From HGM04593 sp964423665 (GTDB lineage Bacteria; Bacteroidota; Bacteroidia; Bacteroidales; Bacteroidaceae), in NCBI GenBank assembly GCA_964423665.1, contig CAYRFX010000041.1:1-20922 (forward strand): DNA of 20,922 bases, in the 5' to 3' direction. The notes under the pieces are model-generated. The model saw only the letters and a program-made list of their open reading frames with translations. It did no database searches and was not told the DNA's origin. Shown one piece after another: positions 8,761 through 17,422 of the stretch. A program made the position numbers and the translations under genes. Positions within the stretch are counted from its first letter, which is position 1; each line of letters opens with the position of its first letter.

Positions 8761-8818
8761 CTTTAATGTTAATATTGTTAAAATAGACTTAACCACTGTT
8801 ACATTAAAGAAACTTTAA
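8761..8818. repeat. Nested AT-rich inverted repeats between the HU/LysM gene and moxR
   Basis: CTTTAATGT (8761-8769) and ACATTAAAG (8801-8809) form perfect 9-bp arms. They enclose GTTAA/TTAAC arms (8778-8794), and a further TTAAAG/CTTTAA pair overlaps the outer arm (8804-8818). The block starts about 10 nt after the HU/LysM stop and ends 15 nt before the moxR -7 box. It could be the terminator of the upstream operon (though no T-run follows), or a protein-binding site for the moxR promoter. There is no direct evidence for either. Confidence 0.5.
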
Positions 8819-8828
8819 CGCATGCAGG

Positions 8829-9992
8829 CTACTTTGCGGGTTGTAAACGCGGTATAAGCAGTTCCATGCCTTTGCTCAGCCCGTTAGGATTGTGCAATTT
8901 GTTGTACTGCACAAGATAGGGCCACAGCCTTTTGTCTCCGTAATATTTCTGTGCAATACGCACAAGTGTCTCATCGGCAGCCACCGTGTGTGTTGCAATA
9001 GTGCCATCGGCAACATATAAGAGAGTGTCGCCACGCCCCACAGAACCAACGCTCTTGGCGGCAAGCTCATCGAGCATTGCAAAGGTGTAAGGTTCCTCTT
9101 TGACTGCGGGTACCTCTTTGCTGCTTGCAACACTGTCGGGCAACTCCTTTTCAACCGCCTGTGCGGTTGTGGTTTCGGCAGAGGCAACAGAAGTTGTAAC
9201 AGCAACATTGTTCGCCTTTTGGGCATTAAACCATCTGGGATGGAAATATACAACTGCAACAACCAACAAGGCTGCGATTATTAATAAGGTATATAATATA
9301 ATTGATGGTCTCTTTTTAGGAGCGTCCTCAGCTGCAACCTGCTCGGTTATAGGATAGTTGTTTTTCACCTCTGCCGGCTCTGTCTCTTTTGCCGGGGTTT
9401 CCTTCTCACCCTCATCTGCGGGAGCAACGGGGGTATCTGCAAGCGGGCTTTCTGTCTCCTTCTCCTCGGCAACAGAATCACCGATATTCTCCTGCATAGC
9501 AGGCTCATTGCCGTCTTCGGGAAGTTCCTTTGCCGTCTCATCGGCATTAGGCAACATCTCCTCGGCAGCCTCGGCAACAGGTTCTTGGGCTATTATTGCG
9601 ACATCACTCCCCTGCTCCTCTTCCTGTTCAGGCTCATCAACAGCGGTTTCCTCGTTGTCATCGACATAATTATCATCGATTTCCACGGGTTCAAACATTG
9701 CAAACGGCTGGTTCACCTTCTCTTTAAGAGCATCGGCAGGGAGGAAAGAGAGTTTTTTGTGCCCTTTTATCTCAATCTTTTCACCGGTGTTTACATTCAC
9801 ACTGCTGCGGCTTGCAACATCTGTTACCTTAAATGTTCCGAGCCCATTGATTTTAACCATGCCATCTTTTTCAAGCCCTTCGAGTATTATCTCAAAAAAG
9901 GCTTTGGTAAACAGCTCGGCTTTTATTCCTTGCATTTCGGCCTGCTTGGCAAGCAGAGCCGTCAAGTCTGAGTGATTCAATTTTGCATCCAT
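8829..9992 (-). CDS. HU-like DNA-binding domain fused through a membrane helix to a LysM domain
   Basis: 387 residues in four parts. Residues 1-93 are HU/IHF-like (INGLGTFKV, then NVNTGEKIEIKGHKKLSFLPADALKEKVN). About 100-225 is an acidic, low-complexity linker rich in Glu, Ala and Pro. A basic KKRP at 226-229 precedes one transmembrane helix (about 230-250). A second linker leads to a LysM domain (about 332-383: HTVAADETLVRIAQKYYGDKRLWPYLVQYNK). The positive-inside signal and helix predict HU in the cytoplasm and LysM in the periplasm. The usual Asn-Pro-x-Thr-Gly of the HU beta-arm is Asn-Val-Asn-Thr-Gly, so the DNA-kinking Pro is absent. It lies 11 nt after the canonical HU gene, at the end of the ftsY-rimO-HU operon. 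The fusion architecture is certain from sequence; a tethering function is inference. Confidence 0.88.
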   Translation of the reverse strand: MDAKLNHSDLTALLAKQAEMQGIKAELFTKAFFEIILEGLEKDGMVKINGLGTFKVTDVASRSSVNVNTGEKIEIKGHKKLSFLPADALKEKVNQPFAMFEPVEIDDNYVDDNEETAVDEPEQEEEQGSDVAIIAQEPVAEAAEEMLPNADETAKELPEDGNEPAMQENIGDSVAEEKETESPLADTPVAPADEGEKETPAKETEPAEVKNNYPITEQVAAEDAPKKRPSIILYTLLIIAALLVVAVVYFHPRWFNAQKANNVAVTTSVASAETTTAQAVEKELPDSVASSKEVPAVKEEPYTFAMLDELAAKSVGSVGRGDTLLYVADGTIATHTVAADETLVRIAQKYYGDKRLWPYLVQYNKLHNPNGLSKGMELLIPRLQPAK

Positions 9993-10003
9993 GGCTCTGC
10001 TGT

Positions 10004-10279
10004 TTAATCGTTGAACTTATCTTTCAGTTTACCGCTTGGGCGAAAAGAGGGTACAATCTTTGGCGGAATAAGGAACCTCTGCCCTGTTTTTGGGTTCACA
10101 GAAACCCTCTCCTTGCGCATCTTCACTTCAAGCACTCCGAAGCCCGACACATTGAGTTGGTCGCCATCCTTCAATCTCTCCGTCATCACCGCCACAAACG
10201 ACTCCACACCTGTTGCTGCCTGCGCGGGTGTTATCCCGCAACGTTTAGCCAACCTGCTGATAAATTCTTTATTGTTCAT
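10004..10279 (-). CDS. HU family DNA-binding protein
   Basis: 91 residues, the usual HU/IHF length, starting at ATG 10277-10279. Family features are the helical N-terminal dimerisation part (MNNKEFISRLAKRCG), the VSGFGVLEV turn and the beta-arm with NPKTGQRFLIPP. That arm includes the conserved Pro that intercalates into DNA. The C-terminus is PSFRPSGKLKDKFN. HU proteins bind and bend DNA as dimers and shape the nucleoid. It lies 13 nt after rimO and 11 nt before a second, membrane-anchored HU-type gene, which suggests that the two are co-expressed and could form heterodimers through their HU folds. The dimer idea is inference. Confidence 0.93.
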   Translation of the reverse strand: MNNKEFISRLAKRCGITPAQAATGVESFVAVMTERLKDGDQLNVSGFGVLEVKMRKERVSVNPKTGQRFLIPPKIVPSFRPSGKLKDKFND

Positions 10280-10292
10280 ATTGGTATTTTTG

Positions 10293-11594
10293 TTATTTTC
10301 TCACACTCCCCATGAGGTCGAACTCGGTGGCATCGGTAATGAGCACATCGTAGAACTCCCCTATTTTTAATTCGCACTCGCTTGTGTGCACAAGCACCTC
10401 GGTATCCACATCGGGCGAGTCAAATTCCGTGCGCCCAATGTAATAATCCCCCTCAACGCGGTCTATTATGGTCTTGAACACCTTGCCCACCTTCTCGTCG
10501 TTCAGGCGGGTGGATATTCTCTGCTGCACCTCCATCAAGCGGTCGAGACGTTCCTGTTTTTTCTTCTTGGATACATTGTCACGATAGTTCTCTGCTGCAA
10601 ATGTTCCATCCTCCTCGCTGTAAGCAAATGCACCCAAGCGATCGAATTTAGCCCATTTCACAAATTCCATGAGTTCCTCAAAATCCTTGTCGGTCTCTCC
10701 CGGGAAGCCCACCATCATCGTAGTGCGTATGCAAATGCCAGGCACCTCGCTGCGCATCTTCTCGATGAGCGCGTATGTATCCTCCTTGGTTACATGGCGT
10801 TGCATCTTCTTCAGAATCTTTGTGCTCACATGCTGCAAGGCAATATCAAGATACTTGCACACATTCTTTCTCTCGCGCATCACGCGCAACAAATCCTCGG
10901 GAAAATGCAACGGATATGCATAGTGCAGGCGTATCCACTCAACGCCCTCAATATCGGCGATGCGTTCCACAAGCTCGGCTATTGCCTGCTTTTTGTAGAG
11001 GTCTATGCCATAATATGTGAGCTCCTGTGCAATAATCTGGAACTCCTTCACACCTTGTGCCACAAGATAACGAACCTCGGCAAGAATATCCTCGATGGGG
11101 CGCGACACATGAGCACCTGTGATTATGGGAATTGCGCAGTAGGCACAGCGACGATTGCACCCCTCGGAAATTTTGAGGAACGCATAATGCGGCGGAGTGG
11201 ATAGCACTCTTTCGTATGCAATCTCGGGCTTATACTCCTTTTTGAGGTCGTTTATAAGCTCTTTCCAGTTGAACTTGCCATAAAACTTATCCACCTGGGT
11301 AATCTCCTCGCTCAGCTCGGTGAGATAACGCTCCGACAGGCAACCCATCACATACAGTTTTTCCAAATCACCCTGTTCCTTGCGCTCACAAAATTCAAGA
11401 ATCATATTTATTGACTCCTGCTTTGCATCGCCTATGAAGCCGCAGGTATTTATAACGGCAATATCGCCACAGGGCTCCTCGCTATCGTGAGTAACCTCGT
11501 AGCCACACTCCTTTAATTGGCGCATAAGCTGTTCCGAATCCACAAGATTCTTGGAACAGCCCATTGTTATAACATCTACGCAATTCTTTTTCAT
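10293..11594 (-). CDS. rimO: RimO: ribosomal protein S12 methylthiotransferase
   Basis: 433 residues, family length. RimO is a radical-SAM enzyme that adds a methylthio group to a conserved aspartate of ribosomal protein S12. The N-terminal domain has the auxiliary-cluster cysteines at about 13 (MGCSKNLVDSE), 51 (NTCGFIGDAKQES) and 85 (MGCLSERY). The radical-SAM motif CxxxCxxC is intact at about 146-153 (EGCNRRCAYCAIP). The C-terminal region has the TRAM-type domain with DVDTEVLVHTSE. The MGCSKN and NTCGFI forms and the wording of the SAM motif favour RimO over the related tRNA enzyme MiaB. It begins 3 nt after the ftsY stop, so the two are co-transcribed. Confidence 0.95.
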   Translation of the reverse strand: MKKNCVDVITMGCSKNLVDSEQLMRQLKECGYEVTHDSEEPCGDIAVINTCGFIGDAKQESINMILEFCERKEQGDLEKLYVMGCLSERYLTELSEEITQVDKFYGKFNWKELINDLKKEYKPEIAYERVLSTPPHYAFLKISEGCNRRCAYCAIPIITGAHVSRPIEDILAEVRYLVAQGVKEFQIIAQELTYYGIDLYKKQAIAELVERIADIEGVEWIRLHYAYPLHFPEDLLRVMRERKNVCKYLDIALQHVSTKILKKMQRHVTKEDTYALIEKMRSEVPGICIRTTMMVGFPGETDKDFEELMEFVKWAKFDRLGAFAYSEEDGTFAAENYRDNVSKKKKQERLDRLMEVQQRISTRLNDEKVGKVFKTIIDRVEGDYYIGRTEFDSPDVDTEVLVHTSECELKIGEFYDVLITDATEFDLMGSVRK

Positions 11595-11597
11595 CTA

Positions 11598-12551
11598 TTA
11601 TCCAAAAAGAGAATCCACAAATTCGGCACGGTTGAAAATCTGCAAATGGTCGATACCCTCACCCAAGCCGATATACTTTACAGGAATCTTAAACTGGTCG
11701 CTGATACCAATGACCACACCGCCCTTTGCAGTGCCGTCGAGCTTGGTGATGGCAAGCGAGCTCACCTCGGTAGCCTTTGTAAACTGCTTTGCCTGCTCAA
11801 AGGCATTCTGTCCTGTGGAGCCATCGAGCACCAACAGCACATCGTTGGGTGCATCGGGCAGGATTTTCTTCATCACATTCTTAATCTTTGTAAGCTCGTT
11901 CATCAAGCCTACCTTGTTGTGCAAGCGACCGGCAGTGTCTATAATAACCACATCGGCACCGTTTGCCACTGCAGATGAGAGAGTGTCGAAAGCCACCGAT
12001 GCGGGGTCGCTGCCCATTCCCTGCTTAATCACGGGGACATCGGCTCTGTGGCCCCACTCCACCAACTGCTCCACCGCAGCAGCGCGGAAGGTGTCGGCAG
12101 CACCAAGATAAACCTTCTTGCCCGCCTTCTTGAACTGATGCGCCAGCTTGCCTATGGTGGTAGTTTTTCCCACACCGTTCACACCCACAACCATTATCAC
12201 ATAGGGTTGCCCGGGTGTTGTGGGGAAATCGAATGTACCGTTATCCTCGGTATTGTTCTCCATGAGCAACTCTGCAATCTCATCTTTTAACAGTTTGTTG
12301 AGCTCACTTGTGCCCATATACTTGTCGCGTGCGGCACGAGCCTGCACACGTTCCACAATCTTCAGTGTGGTTTCAACACCCACATCCGATGTTATGAGCA
12401 CCTCCTCGAGGTTGTCGAGCACCTCATCGTCAATCTCTGTTTTTCCAACTATGGCGCGTGCAATCTTGCCAAACACGCTCTCCTTGGTCTTGGACAATCC
12501 CTTGTCAAGAACCTCTTTCTTTTCTCTTGTAAAAAAACTGAATATTCCCAT
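11598..12551 (-). CDS. ftsY: FtsY: signal recognition particle receptor GTPase
   Basis: 317 residues. The SRP-GTPase NG domain is complete: G1 GVNGVGKT (about 123-130), DTFRAAAVEQL (about 153-163), DTAGR (205-209), TKLDGTAKGG (269-278), and the C-terminal GLGEGIDHLQIF. FtsY docks ribosome-SRP complexes at the inner membrane for co-translational targeting. The protein lacks the long acidic A domain of the E. coli form, as is usual in Bacteroidetes; a short amphipathic N-terminus (MGIFSFFTREKK) probably contacts the membrane. It begins at ATG 12549-12551 and heads the ftsY-rimO-HU-HU/LysM group. I see no convincing consensus promoter in the 159 nt upstream. Confidence 0.96.
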   Translation of the reverse strand: MGIFSFFTREKKEVLDKGLSKTKESVFGKIARAIVGKTEIDDEVLDNLEEVLITSDVGVETTLKIVERVQARAARDKYMGTSELNKLLKDEIAELLMENNTEDNGTFDFPTTPGQPYVIMVVGVNGVGKTTTIGKLAHQFKKAGKKVYLGAADTFRAAAVEQLVEWGHRADVPVIKQGMGSDPASVAFDTLSSAVANGADVVIIDTAGRLHNKVGLMNELTKIKNVMKKILPDAPNDVLLVLDGSTGQNAFEQAKQFTKATEVSSLAITKLDGTAKGGVVIGISDQFKIPVKYIGLGEGIDHLQIFNRAEFVDSLFG

Positions 12552-12710
12552 ATTCTTTGAATTAGCAACCGCGCAGGCTCTGTTATGCCCACCATTTTCG
12601 CGGCATTATTAATATTATTAAAACAGTTTTTTGCAAAGCCGTTCAACATTTTCGTGCAATCGTAACGATATAAATCTTGGTACCGGCTTCAAAAAACACA
12701 CAATCATTCT

Positions 12711-14492
12711 TTAGTCGAGCTTCAGAACAGCAAGGAACGCCTTCTGCGGAACCTCCACGTTACCTATCTGTTTCATACGCTTTTTACCTTTCTTCTGTTT
12801 CTCAAGCAATTTACGTTTACGCGACACGTCGCCACCATAACACTTTGCCGTAACGTCCTTGCGCACCTGTTTGATGGTCTCGCGGGCAATAATCTTTGTT
12901 CCTATTGCAGCCTGCAACGCAATATCGAACTGCTGGCGTGGGATAAGGTCGCGCAGCTTCTCGCACATCTGGCGACCGAGACCATAAGCATTATCAACGT
13001 GAGTGAGCGTGGAGAGAGCATCGACCGGCTCACCGTTCAGCAGAATATCGAGCTTGATGAGCTTCGATGTGCGGAATCCTGCGGGGTGATAATCGAACGA
13101 CGCGTAACCCTTTGAAATACTCTTCAGCTTGTCATAGAAATCTATCACAATCTCGCCCAGCGGCAGCAGGAAACGAATATCCACACGGTTACCGGTGATA
13201 AACTCCTGTTTCTGCAACTCGCCACGTTTGGACAAACAGAGTGTCATAATGGGGCCTATGTATTCGGCACGGGTGATTATGCTTGCGTTTATGTATGGTT
13301 CCTCTATGTGGTCAATCAAAGTTTGGTCGGGCATTCCTCCGGGGTTATGCACCTCCTGCACATTGCCCTGCTTGTCATACACCATATACGACACGTTGGG
13401 CACGGTGGTGATAACGCTCATGTCGAACTCGCGGTCGAGACGCTCCTGCACAATCTCCATATGCAACAATCCCAAGAAACCGCAACGGAAGCCAAAGCCC
13501 AGCGCCGCCGACGATTCGGGGCTGAATGTGAGCGAAGCATCGTTCAGCTGTAATTTTTCGAGCGACGCACGCAAGTCCTCATAATCCTCCGCCTCTATGG
13601 GATAAACACCGGCAAACACCATAGGCTTCACCTCCTCGAATCCCGCAATAGCAGCCGAGCAAGGCTTTGCTATATGCGTGATGGTATCGCCCACCTTCAC
13701 CTCGCGCGATGTCTTTATACCCGAAATAATATAGCCTACATCACCCGTGCGCAACTCCTGGCGCGGCGACAGGTCCATCTTCAGAACACCAATCTCGTCG
13801 GCATCATACTCCTTGCCGGTGTTGAAGAACTTCACCTTGTCACCCTTGCGCAACACGCCGTTGGTAATTTTGAAATATGCAATAATACCGCGGAACGAGT
13901 TAAACACAGAGTCGAAGATAAGAGCTTGCAAAGGAGCTTCCTCGTCGCCCACGGGGGCAGGGATACGCTCCACCACCGCACGCAAAATCTCCTCAACACC
14001 CATACCGGTTTTTCCGCTTGCCTCTATAATCTCGTCGCGGTCACAGCCAATGAGATCCACAATCTCGTCCTTCACCTCCTCGGGCATTGCGTTTATCATA
14101 TCACACTTGTTAATCACGGGGATAATCTCCAGCCCCTGATCAACCGCCATATAAAGGTTCGAAATTGTCTGTGCCTGCACACCCTGCGTAGCGTCCACCA
14201 CCAACAGAGCACCCTCGCAAGCAGCTATGGAACGGGATACCTCATACGAAAAATCGACATGTCCCGGAGTATCAATGAGGTTAAGGGTATATTTCTCACC
14301 CTCGTACATATACTCCATTTGAATAGCATGGCTCTTGATGGTGATACCGCGCTCCTTCTCAAGGTCCATATTATCGAGCATCTGCCCCTCGGTAATGTTT
14401 ATGGTTTTGGTAGTCTCCAGCAAACGATCCGCCAAGGTAGATTTACCATGGTCGATGTGTGCTATAATACAAAAATTTCTAATCTTCTCCAT
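12711..14492 (-). CDS. lepA: LepA (elongation factor 4), ribosome-associated GTPase
   Basis: 593 residues, close to the usual 595-600. The translational-GTPase G domain is intact: AHIDHGKST (11-19), the switch-I RGIT, DTPGHVDFSYEV and NKCD. LepA-specific regions follow, including GFRCGFLGLLHMEIVQERL, the FDYHPAGFR segment and the C-terminal CYGGDVSRKRKLLEKQKKGKKRMKQ. EF4 acts on ribosomes in translation fidelity or biogenesis; its exact role is debated. The gene is separated by 159 nt from ftsY downstream and by 189 nt from the accessory gene upstream, so it is probably its own transcription unit. It marks the last core gene before the accessory block. Confidence 0.97.
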   Translation of the reverse strand: MEKIRNFCIIAHIDHGKSTLADRLLETTKTINITEGQMLDNMDLEKERGITIKSHAIQMEYMYEGEKYTLNLIDTPGHVDFSYEVSRSIAACEGALLVVDATQGVQAQTISNLYMAVDQGLEIIPVINKCDMINAMPEEVKDEIVDLIGCDRDEIIEASGKTGMGVEEILRAVVERIPAPVGDEEAPLQALIFDSVFNSFRGIIAYFKITNGVLRKGDKVKFFNTGKEYDADEIGVLKMDLSPRQELRTGDVGYIISGIKTSREVKVGDTITHIAKPCSAAIAGFEEVKPMVFAGVYPIEAEDYEDLRASLEKLQLNDASLTFSPESSAALGFGFRCGFLGLLHMEIVQERLDREFDMSVITTVPNVSYMVYDKQGNVQEVHNPGGMPDQTLIDHIEEPYINASIITRAEYIGPIMTLCLSKRGELQKQEFITGNRVDIRFLLPLGEIVIDFYDKLKSISKGYASFDYHPAGFRTSKLIKLDILLNGEPVDALSTLTHVDNAYGLGRQMCEKLRDLIPRQQFDIALQAAIGTKIIARETIKQVRKDVTAKCYGGDVSRKRKLLEKQKKGKKRMKQIGNVEVPQKAFLAVLKLD

Positions 14493-14560
14493 ATATTGTT
14501 ATCTTCTTTTCCAATTCTCTAAACGGGAGTGCACACAGCACACGCCCGCGTAATTTTGCG

Positions 14561-14611
14561 CGAAGATACAAAATAAATTTAATATATATTATAAATTAAG
14601 GGGCAAAAATA
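14561..14611 (-). promoter_or_regulatory. Candidate lepA promoter region with two -7-like boxes
   Basis: Two boxes resembling TAnnTTTG occur upstream of lepA on the minus strand. TATCTTCG at 14561-14568 has one mismatch and lies about 70 nt before the ATG. TATTTTTG at 14604-14611 is a full match. An AT-rich stretch lies between them. Neither has a clear TTG at the expected -33 spacing. Either or both could drive lepA. Confidence 0.4.
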
Positions 14612-14681
14612 GAAAGAATGACCGAGACACACAGGCACACAGGCACTGCGATGCATAAACACCGCCAACACAAGCACCCTG

Positions 14682-16106
14682 TTACCCCTCTCTCACCTCA
14701 AAAGCAGAGAAAGGAATACTCTGCCCAAGATCATTCCAGCAAAAGAACAACTCCCCACTACCCTTTGAACGAGCCACAGAAACAAACTCCAAGGGCGACA
14801 ATTTTTGCAAAAAAGGATATGCATCGACAGGGATTGAAAATTCGGTTATTTGTCCGTTATTTTCAATACAAACAACAACCCTTTCGCGGTCAATTACGAC
14901 ATTTGTCACGCCGTACTCTTTAAGATATATAAACTCACTCTCAACAGATGCATTCACCGCCTCTAACAGAAACCTGCTACACCGCTCACCAAGCAGCTCA
15001 TTGAGCACCGCAGCCCACACCTTTTCATCCTTCCCTTGCGGGTTATCAAGGCTGGCACACTCAAGCATCGTGGGCATATCAAAGATATTTTCTGCCACTT
15101 CACCGAAGCCAAGCTCCAGCACCCGGGTGTCATAGTCATAAGAATATACCGCATACCCTATCGCACCAGTCTTATAATCAGTTATTTGTAATACCTGAGT
15201 ATGCTCTTTATCGTTTGCCACCAAAAAGACAAAATTATAAAAACCTATAGTCTCAAAAGAATCGCGTCTGTTGCTCGCCGCCCGCAATTTAACAACATTA
15301 TATGCCCCGCGCAATTTAGAATTCGTAGGTATCACACTAAAGTAATAAACCACACTGCCTGCAGCGAATTTCTCATCGGGTGAGAGCCAAAAAGAATCCT
15401 CGCCCACATCGAGCAGATGCCCCTTTTCGCGCAGGTAACGTTCAAAATAATCCTCCTCCACATAATTAGCCAGCACCTCACGCAAATTGTAAATAAGTTT
15501 CAAAACATTCAAATCCTCATCGGCAAGGTCTGTTTCTATAACTTTTTGCCCGCCAATATATGCCCGCGAATTGGTGGGAAACAACCGTGCAAGCATCTCG
15601 TTCATCTCATGCAAGCGAGCGTGCAACACCCTTGCACCCGCGGCAGTATAAGGAGTAATATTCTTGTACGAGATATACGCATAGGCAAGCATGCCATAAT
15701 AAATCTCAGAAGAACGCGCCTTCATATCCTGCAAGTTACTCGCCAGCTCCTTTTCAAACCTCTCCGGCAGCGCACTGTAATCCTCCGTGAGCAACGCGCT
15801 GAACGCGCCATCGAACCAATCACCACCTACACCATAACACGCTTGCAACTCACTCAAAAGATTCTTGCCATACGCCACACAATCGGCAACGGCAAACATA
15901 CCCTCGCCACTCATATAAAGCGCATCACAAAGCGTCTCCCATATATCATTAATTGTTTTCTCCGTAACCTTGCTCCCCTCCTTTATCCTCGAAATCGTAG
16001 TGCGGCTGTTAGCACCATAACCAAGAATAGTCGCCAGCTTGCCATCATTCTTTGCAAACACACAAGCATTGAACAAAATATACAGAGCCTCAATTCGTCT
16101 ATCCAT
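14682..16106 (-). CDS. Uncharacterised protein with N-terminal HTH-like segment, third gene of the hipBA-like group
   Basis: 474 residues from ATG 16104-16106, 32 nt after the hipA-like stop. An in-frame TTG at 16142 would overlap that stop by four bases and add 12 residues; it cannot be excluded. I do not recognise the family. Residues of about 23-60 (LATILGYGANSRTTISRIKEG, then TEKTINDIW) look like an Xre-type helix-turn-helix with a Ser/Thr-rich recognition helix, which suggests DNA binding. The remaining 400 residues have no motif I can name, no signal peptide and no membrane segment. The first part is helical (about 80-200) and the C-terminal half looks beta-rich. The same strand and short gap suggest co-expression with the kinase and antitoxin, but it could be an independent regulator. 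By eye, its base composition is closer to the core genes than to the hipA-like gene. Confidence 0.7.
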   Translation of the reverse strand: MDRRIEALYILFNACVFAKNDGKLATILGYGANSRTTISRIKEGSKVTEKTINDIWETLCDALYMSGEGMFAVADCVAYGKNLLSELQACYGVGGDWFDGAFSALLTEDYSALPERFEKELASNLQDMKARSSEIYYGMLAYAYISYKNITPYTAAGARVLHARLHEMNEMLARLFPTNSRAYIGGQKVIETDLADEDLNVLKLIYNLREVLANYVEEDYFERYLREKGHLLDVGEDSFWLSPDEKFAAGSVVYYFSVIPTNSKLRGAYNVVKLRAASNRRDSFETIGFYNFVFLVANDKEHTQVLQITDYKTGAIGYAVYSYDYDTRVLELGFGEVAENIFDMPTMLECASLDNPQGKDEKVWAAVLNELLGERCSRFLLEAVNASVESEFIYLKEYGVTNVVIDRERVVVCIENNGQITEFSIPVDAYPFLQKLSPLEFVSVARSKGSGELFFCWNDLGQSIPFSAFEVREG

Positions 16107-16138
16107 TATAAAAACACTTGAATTATTTACCTCGCTTA

Positions 16139-17422
16139 TCAATAGCCATTATATAGCAATGTCTCATCAATTTCTGCAATCATTTCAGACGGGACATCAT
16201 ACTCTTTTGCAAGCATTCGCCATTTAGATACCGCATTACATACTTCATCAATAATATCGCTTGCTCGCTTAATATTCATCGTTTCCGCGACAGTCATTAA
16301 ATCATTCCTATATATATTATCCCACTTATTATTAACAGACATTTGATGATGTGAAGTCCATTCCCCATTGGGATTATACGCCCAAGAAATATCATATGCA
16401 GGCGATAAGCTCCAAGTACCGCTTTTATCCATCAAAAACGAAATATTTTTCGTATGGTCATCTTGATTACGAGCAACAACATTAAACACCATTCGTCTAA
16501 ATAGTTGTTCAGCTTGTGTATATGGCAAATGCAAACGGCGCATAACCAGGAAAGCCTGTTCATACGAATAAGCGTGCAATAATTTGTAATCATAATGAGC
16601 CAGCCCGCATAATGTTTGCATATGCACTTTCTCATTCCCTTCTATGCGGTCAAAACGCTTAGTCATAAAATGAGACCTGCCATTTTCCTCAAGCAACCGA
16701 CATTCGCTCATCTCCAAACCCGCATTCAACGCCATTTGATAATAAACGTACTCTATTTTTCCATAATGTAATGGATCGCCTAATGCAGTGTTTGTCACAC
16801 CATCCAATTTTAATAACCAATGATTAAAGCCCTTTGGAGCATTCACCTGCCCAGAACGCACCTCACCGGTCTTTTCGTTATAAGCAATAACGGCTTTAGC
16901 TCTTTGACCGCCGGCGGAGGTACTTACCCTGATAATATTTACTAAAGCTTCTTTTGTATCTTCATTAAAATTTGAACGAAACTCAGCCTTATTTGACAAC
17001 ACCTTTGATGCAACCTCTACCAAAGAAGCTACTTCGATGGAAGACACTTGATCCAAATATTCATCTTTGGCAGGAACAAATTCCAATGCACCCATTGAGC
17101 GCTTGCTCTGATAGCACAACCGTTCTACAGGATTGGCAAAATTCCTTCCCAACGAAACAAGCCACCTATCCAACAAAGCTTTGCCGTAGGCATCAGGCAG
17201 AGCATCAGCCAACAAACCGGGCAACCCCATAAATGTATCTTTTGATAAATCCCTGAACGAGTAATATCTTTTCTCATTAACAGGCATCATCAAAGGAGAT
17301 AAATCCCAACCATTTTTGGAGAACGATGATTCATATTCAAAAGTCGCAGTTTGCGTTCCTTCATTCCATAACACAGCACCTGCATATTCGCCCCAAATAT
17401 ATACTTTTGCTAAGTTTACCAT
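16139..17422 (-). CDS. HipA-like serine/threonine kinase (toxin of a type II toxin-antitoxin pair)
   Basis: 427 residues, the length of full HipA proteins. The N-terminal HipA domain is present (VYIWGEYAGAVLWN, then LPGLLADALPDAYGKALLDRWL). The SAGGQRAKA segment at about 169-177 corresponds to the flexible loop that carries the autophosphorylated Ser in characterised HipA kinases. WLLKLDG (about 202-208) holds the ATP-binding Lys. The catalytic block NQDDHTKNISFL (about 319-330) and the metal-binding Asp of SPAYDIS (about 344) are both intact, so an active kinase is expected. Known HipA proteins phosphorylate glutamyl-tRNA synthetase, and HipT phosphorylates tryptophanyl-tRNA synthetase; the target here is unknown. 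Its start overlaps the antitoxin gene by 7 nt. Confidence 0.92.
   Translation of the reverse strand: MVNLAKVYIWGEYAGAVLWNEGTQTATFEYESSFSKNGWDLSPLMMPVNEKRYYSFRDLSKDTFMGLPGLLADALPDAYGKALLDRWLVSLGRNFANPVERLCYQSKRSMGALEFVPAKDEYLDQVSSIEVASLVEVASKVLSNKAEFRSNFNEDTKEALVNIIRVSTSAGGQRAKAVIAYNEKTGEVRSGQVNAPKGFNHWLLKLDGVTNTALGDPLHYGKIEYVYYQMALNAGLEMSECRLLEENGRSHFMTKRFDRIEGNEKVHMQTLCGLAHYDYKLLHAYSYEQAFLVMRRLHLPYTQAEQLFRRMVFNVVARNQDDHTKNISFLMDKSGTWSLSPAYDISWAYNPNGEWTSHHQMSVNNKWDNIYRNDLMTVAETMNIKRASDIIDEVCNAVSKWRMLAKEYDVPSEMIAEIDETLLYNGY

Noticed and set aside
12449..12649. 66-codon minus-strand frame overlapping the ftsY start
   Set aside because: Most of it overlaps ftsY in another frame, and the part outside does not resemble DUF4295 or a ribosomal protein.
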